A stretch of 64,000 nucleotides of DNA. Origin: Leptodactylus fallax. Its lineage: Eukaryota; Chordata; Amphibia; Anura; Leptodactylidae. The stretch lies in the NCBI GenBank assembly GCA_947044405.1, contig CAMRHE010000011.1, forward strand, positions 5,252,501-5,316,500. The letters run 5' to 3'. The notes below the pieces were generated by a model that ran no database searches, was not told the origin of the DNA, and saw nothing but the letters and a program-made list of their open reading frames with translations. Shown here piece after piece: positions 48,620-60,192 of this stretch; positions within the stretch are counted from its first letter, which is position 1; each line of letters opens with the position of its first letter. The position numbers and the translations under genes are program-made.

Positions 48620-48890
48620 TTTTTCCTGTTGCTTACATAGTGCCAACACATTCTGTAGTGCTGTACAGAGATAACCACTGTACACACTGGAGCTCACAAT
48701 CTAAATTTCCTATTTCTAACATTCACATACTAGGGCTAAATTTGTAGAATGCCAATTAACTTGTCCGTATTCTTTTTCAGAGAGTGGGAGGAAACTCCAA
48801 GCAGATGTTGCCCTTGGTTGGCTTCTAATCTAAGACTGAAGACAAGAACTTGTTACCAGGCTAATAACTGAACCACCCTTGCTCCTATGA
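48620..48890 (-). repeat. L2/CR1-group LINE 3' end or dependent SINE (reverse)
   Basis: Plus-strand blocks AGTGCCAACACATTCTGTAG, GGAGCTCACAATCTAAATTTCC, GAGTGGGAGGAAACTCCAAG and GCAGATGTTGCCCTTGG are the reverse complement of the blocks in the copy at 15525-15738. Oriented on the minus strand. Confidence 0.75.
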
Positions 48891-51800
48891 TAGAACTGAT
48901 TCCCCTGTTTTTCATTTGACTCACAACATATGTGCATGCCTTATCCATGCTGAACCCTTTAGGGAATGAATGATTTTGAAATAGCAACAAATTGAGACAT
49001 TATCTAGCAGTGTCACTTAGTCATGTCACCTTACCAATCTATGATAACCATGTTGCCTAGCAACACATTAGCATTTAGGAAGCAGAAAGCCTATAGCTAA
49101 AGCATATCAATGCTCTGAAACCCACCCCCCAACATACTGTATGGACATAATGCACAATTATTCATGTAGTAATTCCCGTCTTCCAGCTTGAAACTGTACA
49201 CCCAAAGGTATCCATTACATTCTCTGTTCTGTGCTGGAGAAGGGCCACCCTGTAAAGGTCACCACGGACTTGATCTCACTGAAACTCCTACACTAGTCCA
49301 GTAGCCTAATAGGGGAAATTCATTATGTAAGCAAGTCTGTGGGAGTATTCTCTATAAGGCAGCCAACAATCACATCAATACTGCAATGCATATGTCTGCT
49401 TAAGTTATTTACCAAGCAAATTCAATAAGAAAACAGGAACAACTGGTTATTAGTTTCCCAAATCCAAATATTATGCGCTAGCCTATTTATGAAATAGTAG
49501 GTGTGCATCTGTCTATATACTACATATCACTCCACCAGGACATGAAGGAATTCATTGTAAATAATGCAACATACATACATTGGCCTAATTGATCTTGTGA
49601 ACTCCAGTCTAAGTCAGGTTGCACACGACTGTGTGCTAACCGTCTGCCGTGAACGATGTCATCCATGTGCCACCCATGCACCGACCGTGCTTCCGCGGTT
49701 CCTTTCGTTCAATGAATAGGAGCCGTGGAAGCATGGCCGCTAAATCAGACAGGAATTGGACCTGTTCCATATTTTGCAGTCCTGACTGTTGGCCCGCATA
49801 CGTGACCATGTAATTCACGGTCATATGAATGGACCCACACGGATAGCCCACTGACCTTTCATATGGTCGTCTGCAAGAGGCTTAAGTGCTACCTCCACAA
49901 TGTACATTCTACAGAGTATAAAAGTCAACAATATTATACTTCACTCTACAGAACTGAACACTAATAGAAGAAAATACAAAATTATCAGACAAACACACAT
50001 AGGGGCAGACAGACCTCCACAACACAACATTATCATAATTATACCTCTAATTATGTAAATGATGGTGCTAAGAGGGCAGCTTCTCTATTATGTGAGCTGG
50101 GGACACTGGCAAACCATAATGCTGCGTTCATTTGTAGTTAAGGTGTGAAAACACTTTTCCGTACATGTCAATTTTTGTATGATGTATACAGTTATGTGGC
50201 ATACATCATTACTGTGCATTTAGTGTATATGTCAGGTGAAGTTAAAATGTGCTATGAACAAAGTCAAATTATTGGCCACGCTTGATGATGTTGTATGGCA
50301 TTAAGTTCCACAGGCTTCGCAAAGCCGAAACATTAAGTGATAACAATGGCCACAGCTCAGAAACTTTGGAATCCAATATGTGTATGACTCATTTCTCTTT
50401 CACAGCTGATAAACTACAAGTACTGTGTTTTTCAAGAAGCAGACTCACAGTTCAGCTAAAATGGCAGACGCAGCTGATACAGAAAATAATGCAATCTCTA
50501 AGCTACACACCAATTGAACGCACTCAGCTGTTTATATACTGTATCTTTTGTAGAGAATAATGGAGAGTTCCCACACAGGCAACTGGGAATGAAGTGCCCT
50601 GTTCTAAGGAGTTGATAGGGTTCCACTTGTCAGACCCCCACCAATCCAATATTTATGTTATATTCTCCGGTTTAAAAAAACCTGTTAAGACCATGGATAG
50701 AATAGGCAGGGGTAGCAGTCCTACACTCGAGATAGGCCTTTATTAGTCAGAATAGAGCAGGGAGCTGCCTCAACATGTGGCTGCCCCTCAGGAGAACCAG
50801 ACTTGTCAACTTTCTGGAGCTAGAGTACATGGGAAAAATGAAGGTTGAACTCAGGTTTCTATTGGCAAACAGAACACCATCTCGGAGACAGTTCTGAAAA
50901 CGTCACCTTATAAATTTACTGCAGAATGTGGATATTGATTAGTGGTGGATATCAATCTTCATTGCTATAGCTACAAGATCAGGATAATTCCCATTGAAAT
51001 CTATAAAATGCAGTTTGTGGGTGAATGGAATAGAGTTGTTGCAGAATTACTGCGGCGTACACATGTAAAAGTGTTTGATATGTATTTTCCCACACCAAAA
51101 TCCGCATGTGGAAGTGAACTTTGTTCTAGATTTTGATGCCAATTTCACCCCTTTCATTGAAAAAGATGAGAAGATGAGATTGCAAGAGAAAATCTGCACC
51201 AAGAATTAACATGCTGCAGAATTTAAAATCCACACTATGGGGAAATTTATTAAGACAGGCGTTTTGTATGCCAGTTTAATTCATTTCCCCCACTGGCACC
51301 AACTGCCCCTGAATTTTCAACAGGCTCCAGCCTCTTAATAATTTAAGTGCACTCCCATGCGCCAGAACTGATTTCAAGTATAACTCACACCAGCACTCAC
51401 ACTCACTACGTGAGTTAGAGTAAATTAGTCCCTACTCATGTTCATTACAACTGGCAAGCAGGGCACAGAATTAACAATTTGGCACATACTTGTGCAACAA
51501 AGATGTACCACATTTAATCCTACCTATGGTGTAGATGGGTTAGTATATCCCCCAATATGTCAATTGTCAGGCAGAAAAATCTGCATGTGTTCATGTAAGA
51601 TCTTATTGACTTAAATGCTATAGTATTATGCTGCAGATTTTCTGCACATAAATCCGTGCAAAAAATCTGCAATGTGTGCAAACAGTCTAAAGCCTCTTCA
51701 GACACCTGCAATATGGATTTATTCCGTATCGACTGCAAGTCAAATCACCTAAGCTAGCAACATCATAGAAATCTATGTTGTTATAAGTTGGAGTCATTAG

Positions 51801-53737
51801 ACCTGCGGTCAAGATCGGATTTCCGGATGTAATATGGACTGTAAAATACATCTGTATTATAGCCATCTGCATTAGTCCTTAGGGGAAGCATAGCAAAAAT
51901 TAGATGCACATCTGAAATTCCTGCCTGCATGATGCATAGAAAAATACTCTTCCAGTTTATGACTATATGCCGATATTCTCACAAAGCTTGTTGTTATGTT
52001 AGGTTCACACTTTCAATTTTTGCAGTTTTTTTTTTCTCTGGCACACTGAGGCTCCTTACCATGTTTACTGGCTTTATCTAAAGGATAGATTTGGATAGAA
52101 CAAAAGTATCCAAATGTATAATGATGGCTATCATGTGCCTAAGGGTCAAATATGTGCCTTTTTGGCATTCATATTTCTTAGAGGTAACATAGACTTCTAT
52201 TGCATTCAATACAGCAAACAAAATGTATCTGTTACAGTGTATTTATTTTTTTCAAATACAAGTCAATAGGAGACATATGGCATACAATTGCATGTTTCTA
52301 TCCCCAAAGCAGAGTATGATTGTTACTGGAGAAAAAAAAAACATACTGCAAAAAATGTAAGTGTGAACCAAGCGCCTGTGTCAGCAGTCTAGTGAGAGAG
52401 AATAGGCTGCTGGAATGTGTATTCTGCTGATGGTTCCTGCAGATCAACAACATGGCAAATAAAGACCCTGCAAACCTGCACATTGATTATTGGATGACTC
52501 CTGCTGGGAAAGGAATAATGGCATTATACGGTATTGCAGGATAGCACTGTCCAGTATTTGGAAATATTAGACAGTTTTAGGGAATAATATTTCACAGTAC
52601 TACAGAATAATATTATGCAATATTAGAGAGTATTATATTACACATTGTACTAGGAAATAACAGTTTTAGGGAATAATAAAAAACTCAGAATTAGAGAAAA
52701 ATATTACACAACATACTAGGGACTAGGAAACTTGAGATTTACTCAGGTCGACAAAGCAGCTTCAAACTGGAGATTCCTTTAACAAACCTGCACAATATAT
52801 ACATATAACAAAAGTGTATTTTTATCTAAGCAGTTCATCATGACCAGCTAAGATATATAGATCTATATATGACCTTTCTATTTATAAGGCAATATGACAG
52901 ATAAATGATAACCATCTATGTGACTGACATCTGCACATAGCACTTCTGTTTCACAGTACAACAATGCAGAATTCTTGGTGACATGAATGCAGGCGATGAT
53001 GTCCCAGTAGTGTTTCATGTCAGTAGTGCAGAGCTGACAGCTACAGTATCTCTGATAGAAGAGATGTCATAACAAGCCCAGTGTCAGGACAGAGCTCACA
53101 GACCAGACCTCCATACCCTGGCACATGTCCACTATTTATACTCCAGCGGCACGCCATTTACTGCCTGCCTGCCTGAACTATGTAGAAATATAGCAGAGCT
53201 CAGTATGTCACTATCGCCTGGGGGCTGCGTCGTCTTAGCACGATGCCCTGATTTTAGGCAAAAAACACTAGGCTTATCTGCAGACCTATGTAAAATCCAC
53301 AGATAAGAAACACATCATATGATATCACAATTCGCTATGTGCAATGACAAACTCAGCACAACTACATGTGCATTTTTCTATTAGACCTATAGCATTCTGA
53401 AATGCCAGTCCACAGCCCAAGCAATTCTGCACAATATTCTAGCACTGGATGAATATAGAGGACCCTGTCACTGACAGCACTGACACCAAGCACTGTGTGA
53501 TGGATGGGAAGACTGTAGGAGCACAGGACAGCAGTCACGGGAGGTGACCTGCGACTAGTCACGGTGGTCACTGTGGTCATGGACAGAGCCTTGTACAGCT
53601 GTATGGAGCTGACAGCCACTACTGCACTGCACATAGCACGCACTGCAGAGCACACTGCACTACCAAGCAGCTCTGCAGACCCATTCATCATCAGCACAGC
53701 CCCCATGAGCGCCCCCCCCTCACCACAGCCTCCTTAC
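48891..53737. other. Intron 1 remainder up to exon 1
   Basis: Mostly AT-rich unique-looking intron. A dispersed repeat with CATCCATGTGCCACCC and ACGTGACCATGTAATTCACG lies near 49614-49885. Repeated near-direct phrases about ATATTAGAG and GGGAATAAT occur at 52555-52720, a decayed low-complexity tract. No exon found. Confidence 0.5.
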
Positions 53738-53800
53738 ATTGTCCGTCTCCCCATGGTCAGAGGAAAACGACTGCTCCCCGCTCTCTCCAACTGTCGCCAT
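53738..53800 (-). CDS. CTTNBP2: CTTNBP2 coding exon 1 (start codon)
   Basis: The ATG at 53800-53798 has a good initiation context (A at -3, G at +4) and opens 21 codons beginning MATVGESGEQ. The frame ends at a clear donor, AAT followed by GTAAGG at 53737-53732, in phase 0. The family also starts with MAT, followed by a poorly conserved acidic stretch, so the start is supported by position and by the MAT residues more than by length. The 5' UTR continues to the right of 53800; its far end cannot be fixed. I see no TATA box just upstream. Confidence 0.85.
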
Positions 53801-54484
53801 CTTCGTGCAGTAACAGACTGAGAGTGAATAGAGTCGGAGGAGAGCAGAGACAGTGGAGGACAGCCCCCACAACTAGCATACCATTACCCACAGCCTGCCT
53901 GCTCCTCCCCCTACCTGCTGCCTGCCATAGCTCTGTTAACTCTGTGTGGACCTGCTGCATGGAATAACTGCTAACCCTTTCCTGCCTGTAGCCTTCATAC
54001 TGTACATATCAGCCATAGGGGAATCAGCTTCCTGTGACTGGGGTGGAGGGAACATGGCAGCAGTACCACAGCCCTGAGCTCTGGAGCCTAGTGAAAGCTT
54101 CCACAGGGACACCCTAAAGGCAATGGCAGTGTAAATATGTATAAAGAAAGAGTTGTGTGAAAAATACATCATTACCAGCTCCCCTAAACTGGAATGTCAC
54201 CTTGTCTTTGTAGGAAATGGAAACTAAACTGCATTAGCAACAGGGTAAAACCACTGCTTGTTCACCAAATCTCCCCCAAACCATATTGGATGCTTTGTGT
54301 GTGGACTCCCTATTCCTGACTTTGACAACCTTGCTGAAATTTTATGGAATGACAAAATTGTTGCTTTTCTGTAACTTTGGCCGGTCTCAAAAGAATCACA
54401 TGATATTCCAGTATCCCCCACTATACTATTGCATCTTTCCTCCCATACACTGCATCTGTCCTGGATTGTATCTAGTTTACACAG
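53801..54484. promoter_or_regulatory. Probable 5' UTR and promoter region of CTTNBP2
   Basis: This is the sequence just upstream of the start codon on the minus strand. It is pyrimidine-rich on that strand (GTCTCTGCTCTCCTCC) but has no TATA box or obvious CpG island I can define. The transcription start cannot be placed. No open frame of interest occurs. Confidence 0.4.
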
Positions 54485-54749
54485 TTACTCTTCATGAATA
54501 TTCAAGATGTACGCTACCCTCAGCCAACCCTCTTAACTGCTTTCTGCCGCAGCCATTTTTTGATTTTTGTTTTTTTGATCCTGCCTTCCAAAAGCCATAA
54601 CTTTATTTAATTTTCTCGTTCGCAGAGACATACGAGGACTTCATTTTTGCAGGACAAATTCTACTTCATAATCGTACCATTTGATAATCTGTACGATGCA
54701 CTGGGAAACTGGAAAGAAATTCAGGTTTGACCAAGTGATCAGAACAGTT
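54485..54749. repeat. Fragment of the CCCCTTA-type repeat
   Basis: Contains TAACTTTATTTAATTTTCTC, CATACGAGGACTTCATTTTTG, and ACCATTTGATAATCTGTACG. The last resembles ACCATTCAATATCCTGTAC at 44490 in the DIRS host element. Ends are missing. Confidence 0.5.
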
Positions 54750-55063
54750 AGGCCGGGGGCCCCACTTAGCGTAAAGGCTTCGGCTTGGCGTTTTACAGTC
54801 ACAGCAAAGTGGATGGGATTCTAGCAAATCCCATGCCCACTTTGCGGGAAAATACGCAGTGATTTCGCAGCATGTCAATTATATCTACCCAGATGGCGGC
54901 GGTTTCCCTATAGATATAATTGAAGCAGAAAGTCTGCAGAGAAACTTTCTGTGTAAAGCACTGCGGGAAGAACCGCGATGTGTTGCCACCGCGATGTGTT
55001 GCCGCCGCAGCTTTTCCTTCAGCGTTGTTTTGCTGTGGAACGCCACGTGGGGCCTTAGCCTTA
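54750..55063. repeat. Palindromic GGCCCCAC-family repeat, copy 10
   Basis: From TTAGGCCGGGGGCCCCACTT to CACGTGGGGCCTTAGCCTTA. Internal GTGGATGGGATTCTAGC, CAGCATGTCAATTATATC and GAAAGTCTGCAGAGAAAC. Contains a short direct duplication of CCGCGATGTGTTGCC. Confidence 0.8.
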
Positions 55064-55064
55064 A

Positions 55065-55359
55065 AGGGGTTATCCCGTAATGGACATTTATCCCCTATCC
55101 ACAGGATAGGTGATAAGTGAGGATGGGGGACTCAGAGTCCCCCTAAGGCTTTCTTATGAATGGAGCACTAGTGCACTTGTGTGACCTGTGCTCCATTCAC
55201 TCATATGGGGCTGCAGGCGCTACGGGAGATTACAGTTCGGGCAGCCCCATACAAGTGAATGGCGCACCGATCATGAGAGTACACTGGCACTCCATTGGCA
55301 AGGAGGCCTTAAGGGTTCTTTCGGTCCCCCATCCTCCTCATACCTGTGACAGGTCCACT
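55065..55359. mobile_element. Possible TTAA MITE
   Basis: TTAA at 55061-55064 precedes AGGGGTTATCCCG, and TTAA at 55360-55363 follows a right end that reads inverted AAGTGGACCTGTC. The inner TATCCCCTATCCACAGGATAGG motif is common to several pieces in this region (also near 56028 and 56610). The two ends are not alike, so this may be two overlapping remnants. Confidence 0.4.
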
Positions 55360-55640
55360 TTAAAAGTGTCTTGCGCAACGGGTTTTGAACCTACAGCAGT
55401 TCAGTTTCTTGCTTCAGGTCCAGCGCGGTTTTCTGTAACGACTGAAAACTGGCCCAGCCACAGGAGTGAAACCACAGTGAAAACCTGCCAGTTTTTGCCT
55501 CAGATGGGTCCACTGTATTATATCCCACTGCGGTTGTCCCTCAATGTGACCACTGTGTGTGGACCAGACCTTAGGATTGGTTTTGCAGAAACATTTTGTT
55601 TGTCGGTTTTAACTATGTTTTTTACCATGAAAAACACTGT

Positions 55641-55877
55641 TAGGCTAAGGCCCCACGTAGCAAACCTATAAGGAAAACGCCAGCGTTTCCGTAGGTATAA
55701 TTGACATACTTCGATTTACAAAAACACAACGATTTTTTGAAATCGCAGCATTTCTGCTGCGGATATTTTTTTCTGCAATGGATGGATGGGATTAGCCAGT
55801 ATCCCATCCACTTTGCAGGTACTGTAAAACGCCATGTCCAAATTGTTGCGTATTTGCAACATTGGGCCCTGGCCTTA
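55641..55877. repeat. Palindromic GGCCCCAC-family repeat, copy 11
   Basis: Starts TTAGGCTAAGGCCCCACGTA, includes CCGTAGGTATAATTGACATA and GATGGGATTAGCCAGT, and ends GGGCCCTGGCCTTAA. Confidence 0.8.
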
Positions 55878-58329
55878 AAAACACAGAATTATTAAACAGC
55901 ATGTTTTCTTTGTCTTCTTTTTTTTTACATTTCTTGATGTTTTTTGCCTGTTTGGCATATTTTATTTTAATTTTTTTCTGGTGTTTTCTATTGATTTCAA
56001 AAACGTTTGTGAAGGTAGTCTAACTTATCCCCTATCCACAGGACTGTTCCATAGACCTCAATGGAGCACTGGCCACGCAAGCGTACTTGCCCTTCATTAA
56101 CAGGTAAACTTCCAGTCCTCCTTTATCCTGATTCCTGAGGTTCCCAGCAAGTGTCAGACTAGGGTGCCTAGGGCCTATCGCTAGAATTATTTCTGGGGGC
56201 CCACTTTATAGCTAAATGGAAATATTACCTGCCCCCTTGCTTTAGACTAGGGCCCCCTTAGCTCAGTGTGCAACATGATTGGTGGAGGCAGGGCTCAGGA
56301 GGGAGGATAGTGGTCAGACTGACTCTGTGCTTAGATGTCATTTCAGTCAACCAATGCATCTATAAATAATAAACTGGGTAGTGTGATAAATATTCTACCC
56401 AGTTCATTATACGGGCGTATAGGCTGCATGAGATGCTGTATGGTGCCTATCTGTATGTGCAGTTAGTGTACTATGGCACTTTGGCAGCGGTTGGGGGACT
56501 GAGGGCCCACTAGCCCCCATGGGTCAGGGGCCCATCGGATATTCACCTGTCCTCTGTGTGCCACTCTGTACCTGGTCCCAGTGGTCGGACCACCAGCAAT
56601 CTGACACTTATCCCCTATCCCATGGATAGGGAATAAGTGTCTTTAATGACATAACCCCTTTTCAGTTTTAAGAAAAATTGTTTGCACACAATACATAGTA
56701 TGGAGTGCATTGGTTACATAAACTCATCTAAAACAACATTTTTGGCCGTTTGCATGTAAACTGGAGGAACTTCATCAAGCCCTGCACTACAGAATTCTGG
56801 AGTAAATCCAGTAAGGGAGGGGCAAAGAAAGTGAAGAAACCTTTGAGGACAGAAGTGTTATGCAGGGTTCACACTAATGTTGGATATCCATTATGATAGT
56901 TAAAAAAAACAGCCACATTAGCATTAGTTATTGTCTATTTTAATATTGTACGTTTTTTTGCTTTTTTTTTTGTTTCTGCTTTCTGACCAGGCACAGAAAA
57001 GAAAACGGACAGTATAATGTACACCCGTCTGTTACTGTCCATTACCCATAGACTTTATTGTTAAAAAATAACGAACGCTTGACGTCCGTCATTAAACTTT
57101 TTTTTTTTTTAATTGACACAAAAGTCCTGCATGTAGGATTTTTTTTGTCCGTGAAAAAAATGGACATGTGACGGATTGGGTATATAACGGACACTAACAG
57201 TCACTAACAGACACAAGATAAAATCCCATTGAAATGAATGAAACGTTTAACGGATTTCTGACGGTTCAGCTAGTGTCCGTTGCTAAAATCTTGTAATGGA
57301 CAATAGCAACGGACACTATTGACGGTCACCAGTGGTAGTGTGAACGCCCCCTAAGACTTCAATATGCACCAAATTTATCAAACATTTAATAAATATGGTG
57401 CAAATTACAGCAATGCAGACTCTAGTAAAACTGACTTTACAAATTACCCTCATGATAAATTCCCCCTTCTGAGGCCCTGACTTCAATTTCAGCAACATGA
57501 AGTGGGATCAAGTCTGGTTATTGTGGAATGACAGTGTATTGAACATTAGAGTGCAGGACTGTGTAGAAAAAGATACATAAAAAACCCTATGTGATAATGT
57601 AATGCTGTCAGAAAAGAAAAAAATATTTGCATTATGTAAAATCCCATCAAAGGATGGCTAGTAAACATTCATTATGAATTTGTTTAGAGATATTCACTAC
57701 ATCATTGCATGCGATTTGGCTATACTAGGCCTCATTCACACATCCACATTTGCGGATATGTGAGGTCTGTGTGATTCACGGACTATTCTCTATTCACACT
57801 ACCCTGCATTGTGGGTGGTATGCTGTCTGTGGTTGATCCGCTTTTCACATCTAGCAAAAGCAGAGTCACTTTTTTCTGTTTAATTTTCTATACTTTGTAT
57901 GTCTCTAGGTTTGTGTTAGGTGGGGGTCCCAGCAATTGAACCCCCATTGATCAGATTACTATCACCTATCCTGTTAATACTGAGATTAAAGGATTGTACC
58001 AAGTTGTAATCTTATCACCTACCCTGTTGTTTTGAACCCAGCATCAATGCCCAAGATCTCAGATCCTTCTTTGATCACAGGCATTAACCCTTCAGATTTG
58101 ACCAAGGCATCTGATCACCGGCAGGGTGTGGGTGCTGCCATGTTCTTTCCGATCCATTTCCATTTGAAGGCAGCCTGCAATTGAAGTTAATAGCTTTCTC
58201 AATACACTGCAATATATTGGTAATGCACAATATTGTACTGGTGACTAGACCCCCTAGGGATGAAGTCCCTAGGGGGTCTAAAAATAAAAGTAAAAAAAAC
58301 ATAAAATTTGATTTGATTTCAAATATATG
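55878..58329. other. Upstream intergenic stretch with decayed repeats
   Basis: Contains a diverged palindromic repeat with GTTCACACTAATG and TAGTGTGAACGCCCCC ends (about 56870-57353) and pieces of the TATCCCCTATCC family. Just before the Intruder element is a perfect inverted block, GACCCCCTAGGGA and TCCCTAGGGGGTC, at 58247-58278, which is found singly near 48222. No gene seen. Confidence 0.5.
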
Positions 58330-59959
58330 CAGTACAGACCAAAAGTTTGGACACACCTTCTCATTCCAAGAGTTTTCTGTATTTTCATGACTATAAAAAT
58401 TGTAGATTCACACTGAAGGCATCAAAACTATGAATTAACACATGTGGAATTATATACTTAACAAAAAAGTGTGAAACAACTGAAAGTATGTCTTATATTC
58501 TAGGTTCTTCAAAGTAGCCACCTTTTGCATTGATTACTGCTTTGCACACTCTTGGCATTCTCTTGATGAGCTTCAAGAGGTAGTCACCTGAAATGGTTTT
58601 GACTTCACAGGTGTGCCCTGTCAGGTTTAATAAGTGGGATTTCTTGCCTTATAAATGGGGTTGGGACCATCAGTTGTGTTGTTCAGAAGTCAGGTGGATA
58701 CACAGCTGATAGTCCTACTGAATGGAGTGTTAGAATTTGTATTATGGCAAGAAAAAAGCAGCTAAGTAAAGAAAAACGAGTGTCCATCATTACTTTAAGA
58801 AATGAAGGTCAGTCAGTCCGAAAAATTGTGAAAACTTTGAAAGTGTCCCCAAGTGCAGTGGCCAAAACCATCAAGCGCTACAAAGAACTTGGCTCACATG
58901 AGGACCGTCCCAGGAAAGGAAGACCAAGAGTCACCTCTGCTGCGGAGGATAAGTTCATCCGAGTCACCAGCCTCAGAAATCGCAGGTTAACAGCAGCTCA
59001 GATTAGAGACCAGGTCAATGCCACACAGAGTTCTAGCAGCAGACACATCTCTACAACAACTGTTAAGAGGAGACAGTGTGCAGCAGGCCTTCATGGTAAA
59101 ATAGCTGCTAGGAAACCACTGCTAAGGACAGGCAACAAGCAGAAGAGACTTGTTTGGGCTAAAGAACACAAGGAATGGACATTAGACCTGAGGAAATCTG
59201 TGCTTTGGTCTGATGAGTCCAAATTTGAGATCTTTGGTTCCAACCACCGTGTCTTTGTGCGACGCAGAAAAGGTGAACGAATGGACTCTACATGCCTGGT
59301 TCCCACCGTGAAGCATGGAGGAGGAGGTGTGATGGTGTGGGGGTGCTTTGCTGGTGACACTGTTGGGGATTTATTCAAAATTGAAGGAATACTGAACCAG
59401 CATGGTTACCACAGCATCTTGCAGCGGCATGCTATTACATCCGGTTTGCGTTTAGTTGGACCATCATTTATTTTTCAACAGGACAATGACCCCAAACACA
59501 CCTCCAGACTGTGTAAGGGCTATTTGACCAAGAAGGAGAGTGATGGGGTGCTACGCCAGATGACCTGGCCTCCACAGTCACCAGACCTGAACCCAATCGA
59601 GATGGTTTGGGGTGAGCTGGACTGCAGAGTGAAGGCAAAAGGGCCAACAAGTGCTAAGCATCTCTGGGAACTCCTTCAAGACTGTTGGAAGACCATTTCA
59701 GGTGACTACCTCTTGAAGCTCATCAAGAGAATGCCAAGAGTGTGCAAAGCAGTAATCAAAGCAAAAGGCGGCTACTTTGAAGAACCTAGAATATAAGACA
59801 TATTTTCAATTGTTTCACACTTTTTTGTTAAGTATATAATTCCACATGAGTTAATTCATAGTTTTGATGCCTTCAGTGTGAATCTACAATTTTTATAATC
59901 ATGAAAATACAGAAAACTCTTGGAATGAGAAGGTGTGTCCAAACTTTTGGTCTGTACTG
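58330..59959 (+). mobile_element. Complete DD38E (Intruder-type) Tc1/mariner transposon
   Basis: The 1630-bp element has inverted ends CAGTACAGACCAAAAGTTTG, with TA on the right (59960-59961) and TG where TA is expected on the left (58328-58329). Inverted repeats are long, 58330-58597 and 59692-59959 (268 bp each), and nearly identical. The transposase frame is complete. It lies in an older repeat fragment rich in TA, and 8 kb downstream of nothing but other mobile elements, upstream of CTTNBP2 exon 1. Confidence 0.95.
58744..59796 (+). CDS. DD38E transposase, uninterrupted
   Basis: A 350-residue frame from ATG 58744 to TAA. Residues 1-55 form the first paired-like helix-turn-helix (KRVSIITLRNEGQSVRKIVK), followed by the basic GRPR-type linker KGRPRVT near 59-65 and a second helix-turn-helix to about 120. 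The catalytic core shows LWSDESKFEIFG (first Asp), a glycine-rich [22 protein letters not shown] (second Asp) and [13 protein letters not shown] (Glu). There are 38 residues between the second Asp and the Glu, against 34 in ordinary Tc1 enzymes, which marks the DD38E Intruder family. It cuts and pastes the element at TA sites. No stop, shift or missing catalytic residue is visible. The last 35 codons lie within the right terminal repeat. Confidence 0.95.
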   Translation: MARKKQLSKEKRVSIITLRNEGQSVRKIVKTLKVSPSAVAKTIKRYKELGSHEDRPRKGRPRVTSAAEDKFIRVTSLRNRRLTAAQIRDQVNATQSSSSRHISTTTVKRRQCAAGLHGKIAARKPLLRTGNKQKRLVWAKEHKEWTLDLRKSVLWSDESKFEIFGSNHRVFVRRRKGERMDSTCLVPTVKHGGGGVMVWGCFAGDTVGDLFKIEGILNQHGYHSILQRHAITSGLRLVGPSFIFQQDNDPKHTSRLCKGYLTKKESDGVLRQMTWPPQSPDLNPIEMVWGELDCRVKAKGPTSAKHLWELLQDCWKTISGDYLLKLIKRMPRVCKAVIKAKGGYFEEPRI

Positions 59960-60058
59960 TATATATAGCTATATCATATATATATATATATCTATATATA
60001 GATATATATAGATATATATGTATATATATCTATATATATAGATATATATTTGAAATCA
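59960..60058. repeat. TA/GATA-rich simple repeat
   Basis: About 100 bases of TATATA mixed with TATC and GATA units next to the right end of the DD38E element. Confidence 0.9.
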
Positions 60059-60192
60059 CGTCAAAATATCACACAGTCCCCAAAATGGTAAAATAAAAAG
60101 TACATGTTCTCCTGCAAAAAAGAAGTATTACACAGGGTGTCAGAATATGGTAACTCAAATTTTTTTCATTTTTGAAAATTCTGCATATATAT

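Larger units (their letters stand above)
1045..53800 (-). other. CTTNBP2: CTTNBP2 gene body, exons 1-6 (3' part outside window)
   Basis: Six minus-strand exons join in frame into one protein that I recognise as cortactin-binding protein 2, a neuronal scaffold that binds cortactin and associates with striatin (STRIPAK) complexes at dendritic spines. Coding exon sizes are 63, 108, 225, 1624, 204 and 100 nt, total 2324 nt (774 codons plus 2 nt). Exon-end phases are 0, 0, 0, 1, 1, 2 and each is met by the next exon. Introns are about 17.1, 17.9, 7.4, 6.7 and 1.5 kb. The remaining ankyrin repeats and the C-terminal half expected for this family must lie left of base 1. CTTNBP2NL, the paralogue, is excluded because it lacks ankyrin repeats. 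No stop or frameshift is seen in any exon, so the gene looks functional. Confidence 0.93.

Noticed and set aside
59091..59378. Antisense open frame within the DD38E transposase (also at 61331-61618)
   Set aside because: Exact shadow of the transposase coding strand; the same frame appears in the broken copy only because the DNA is similar.
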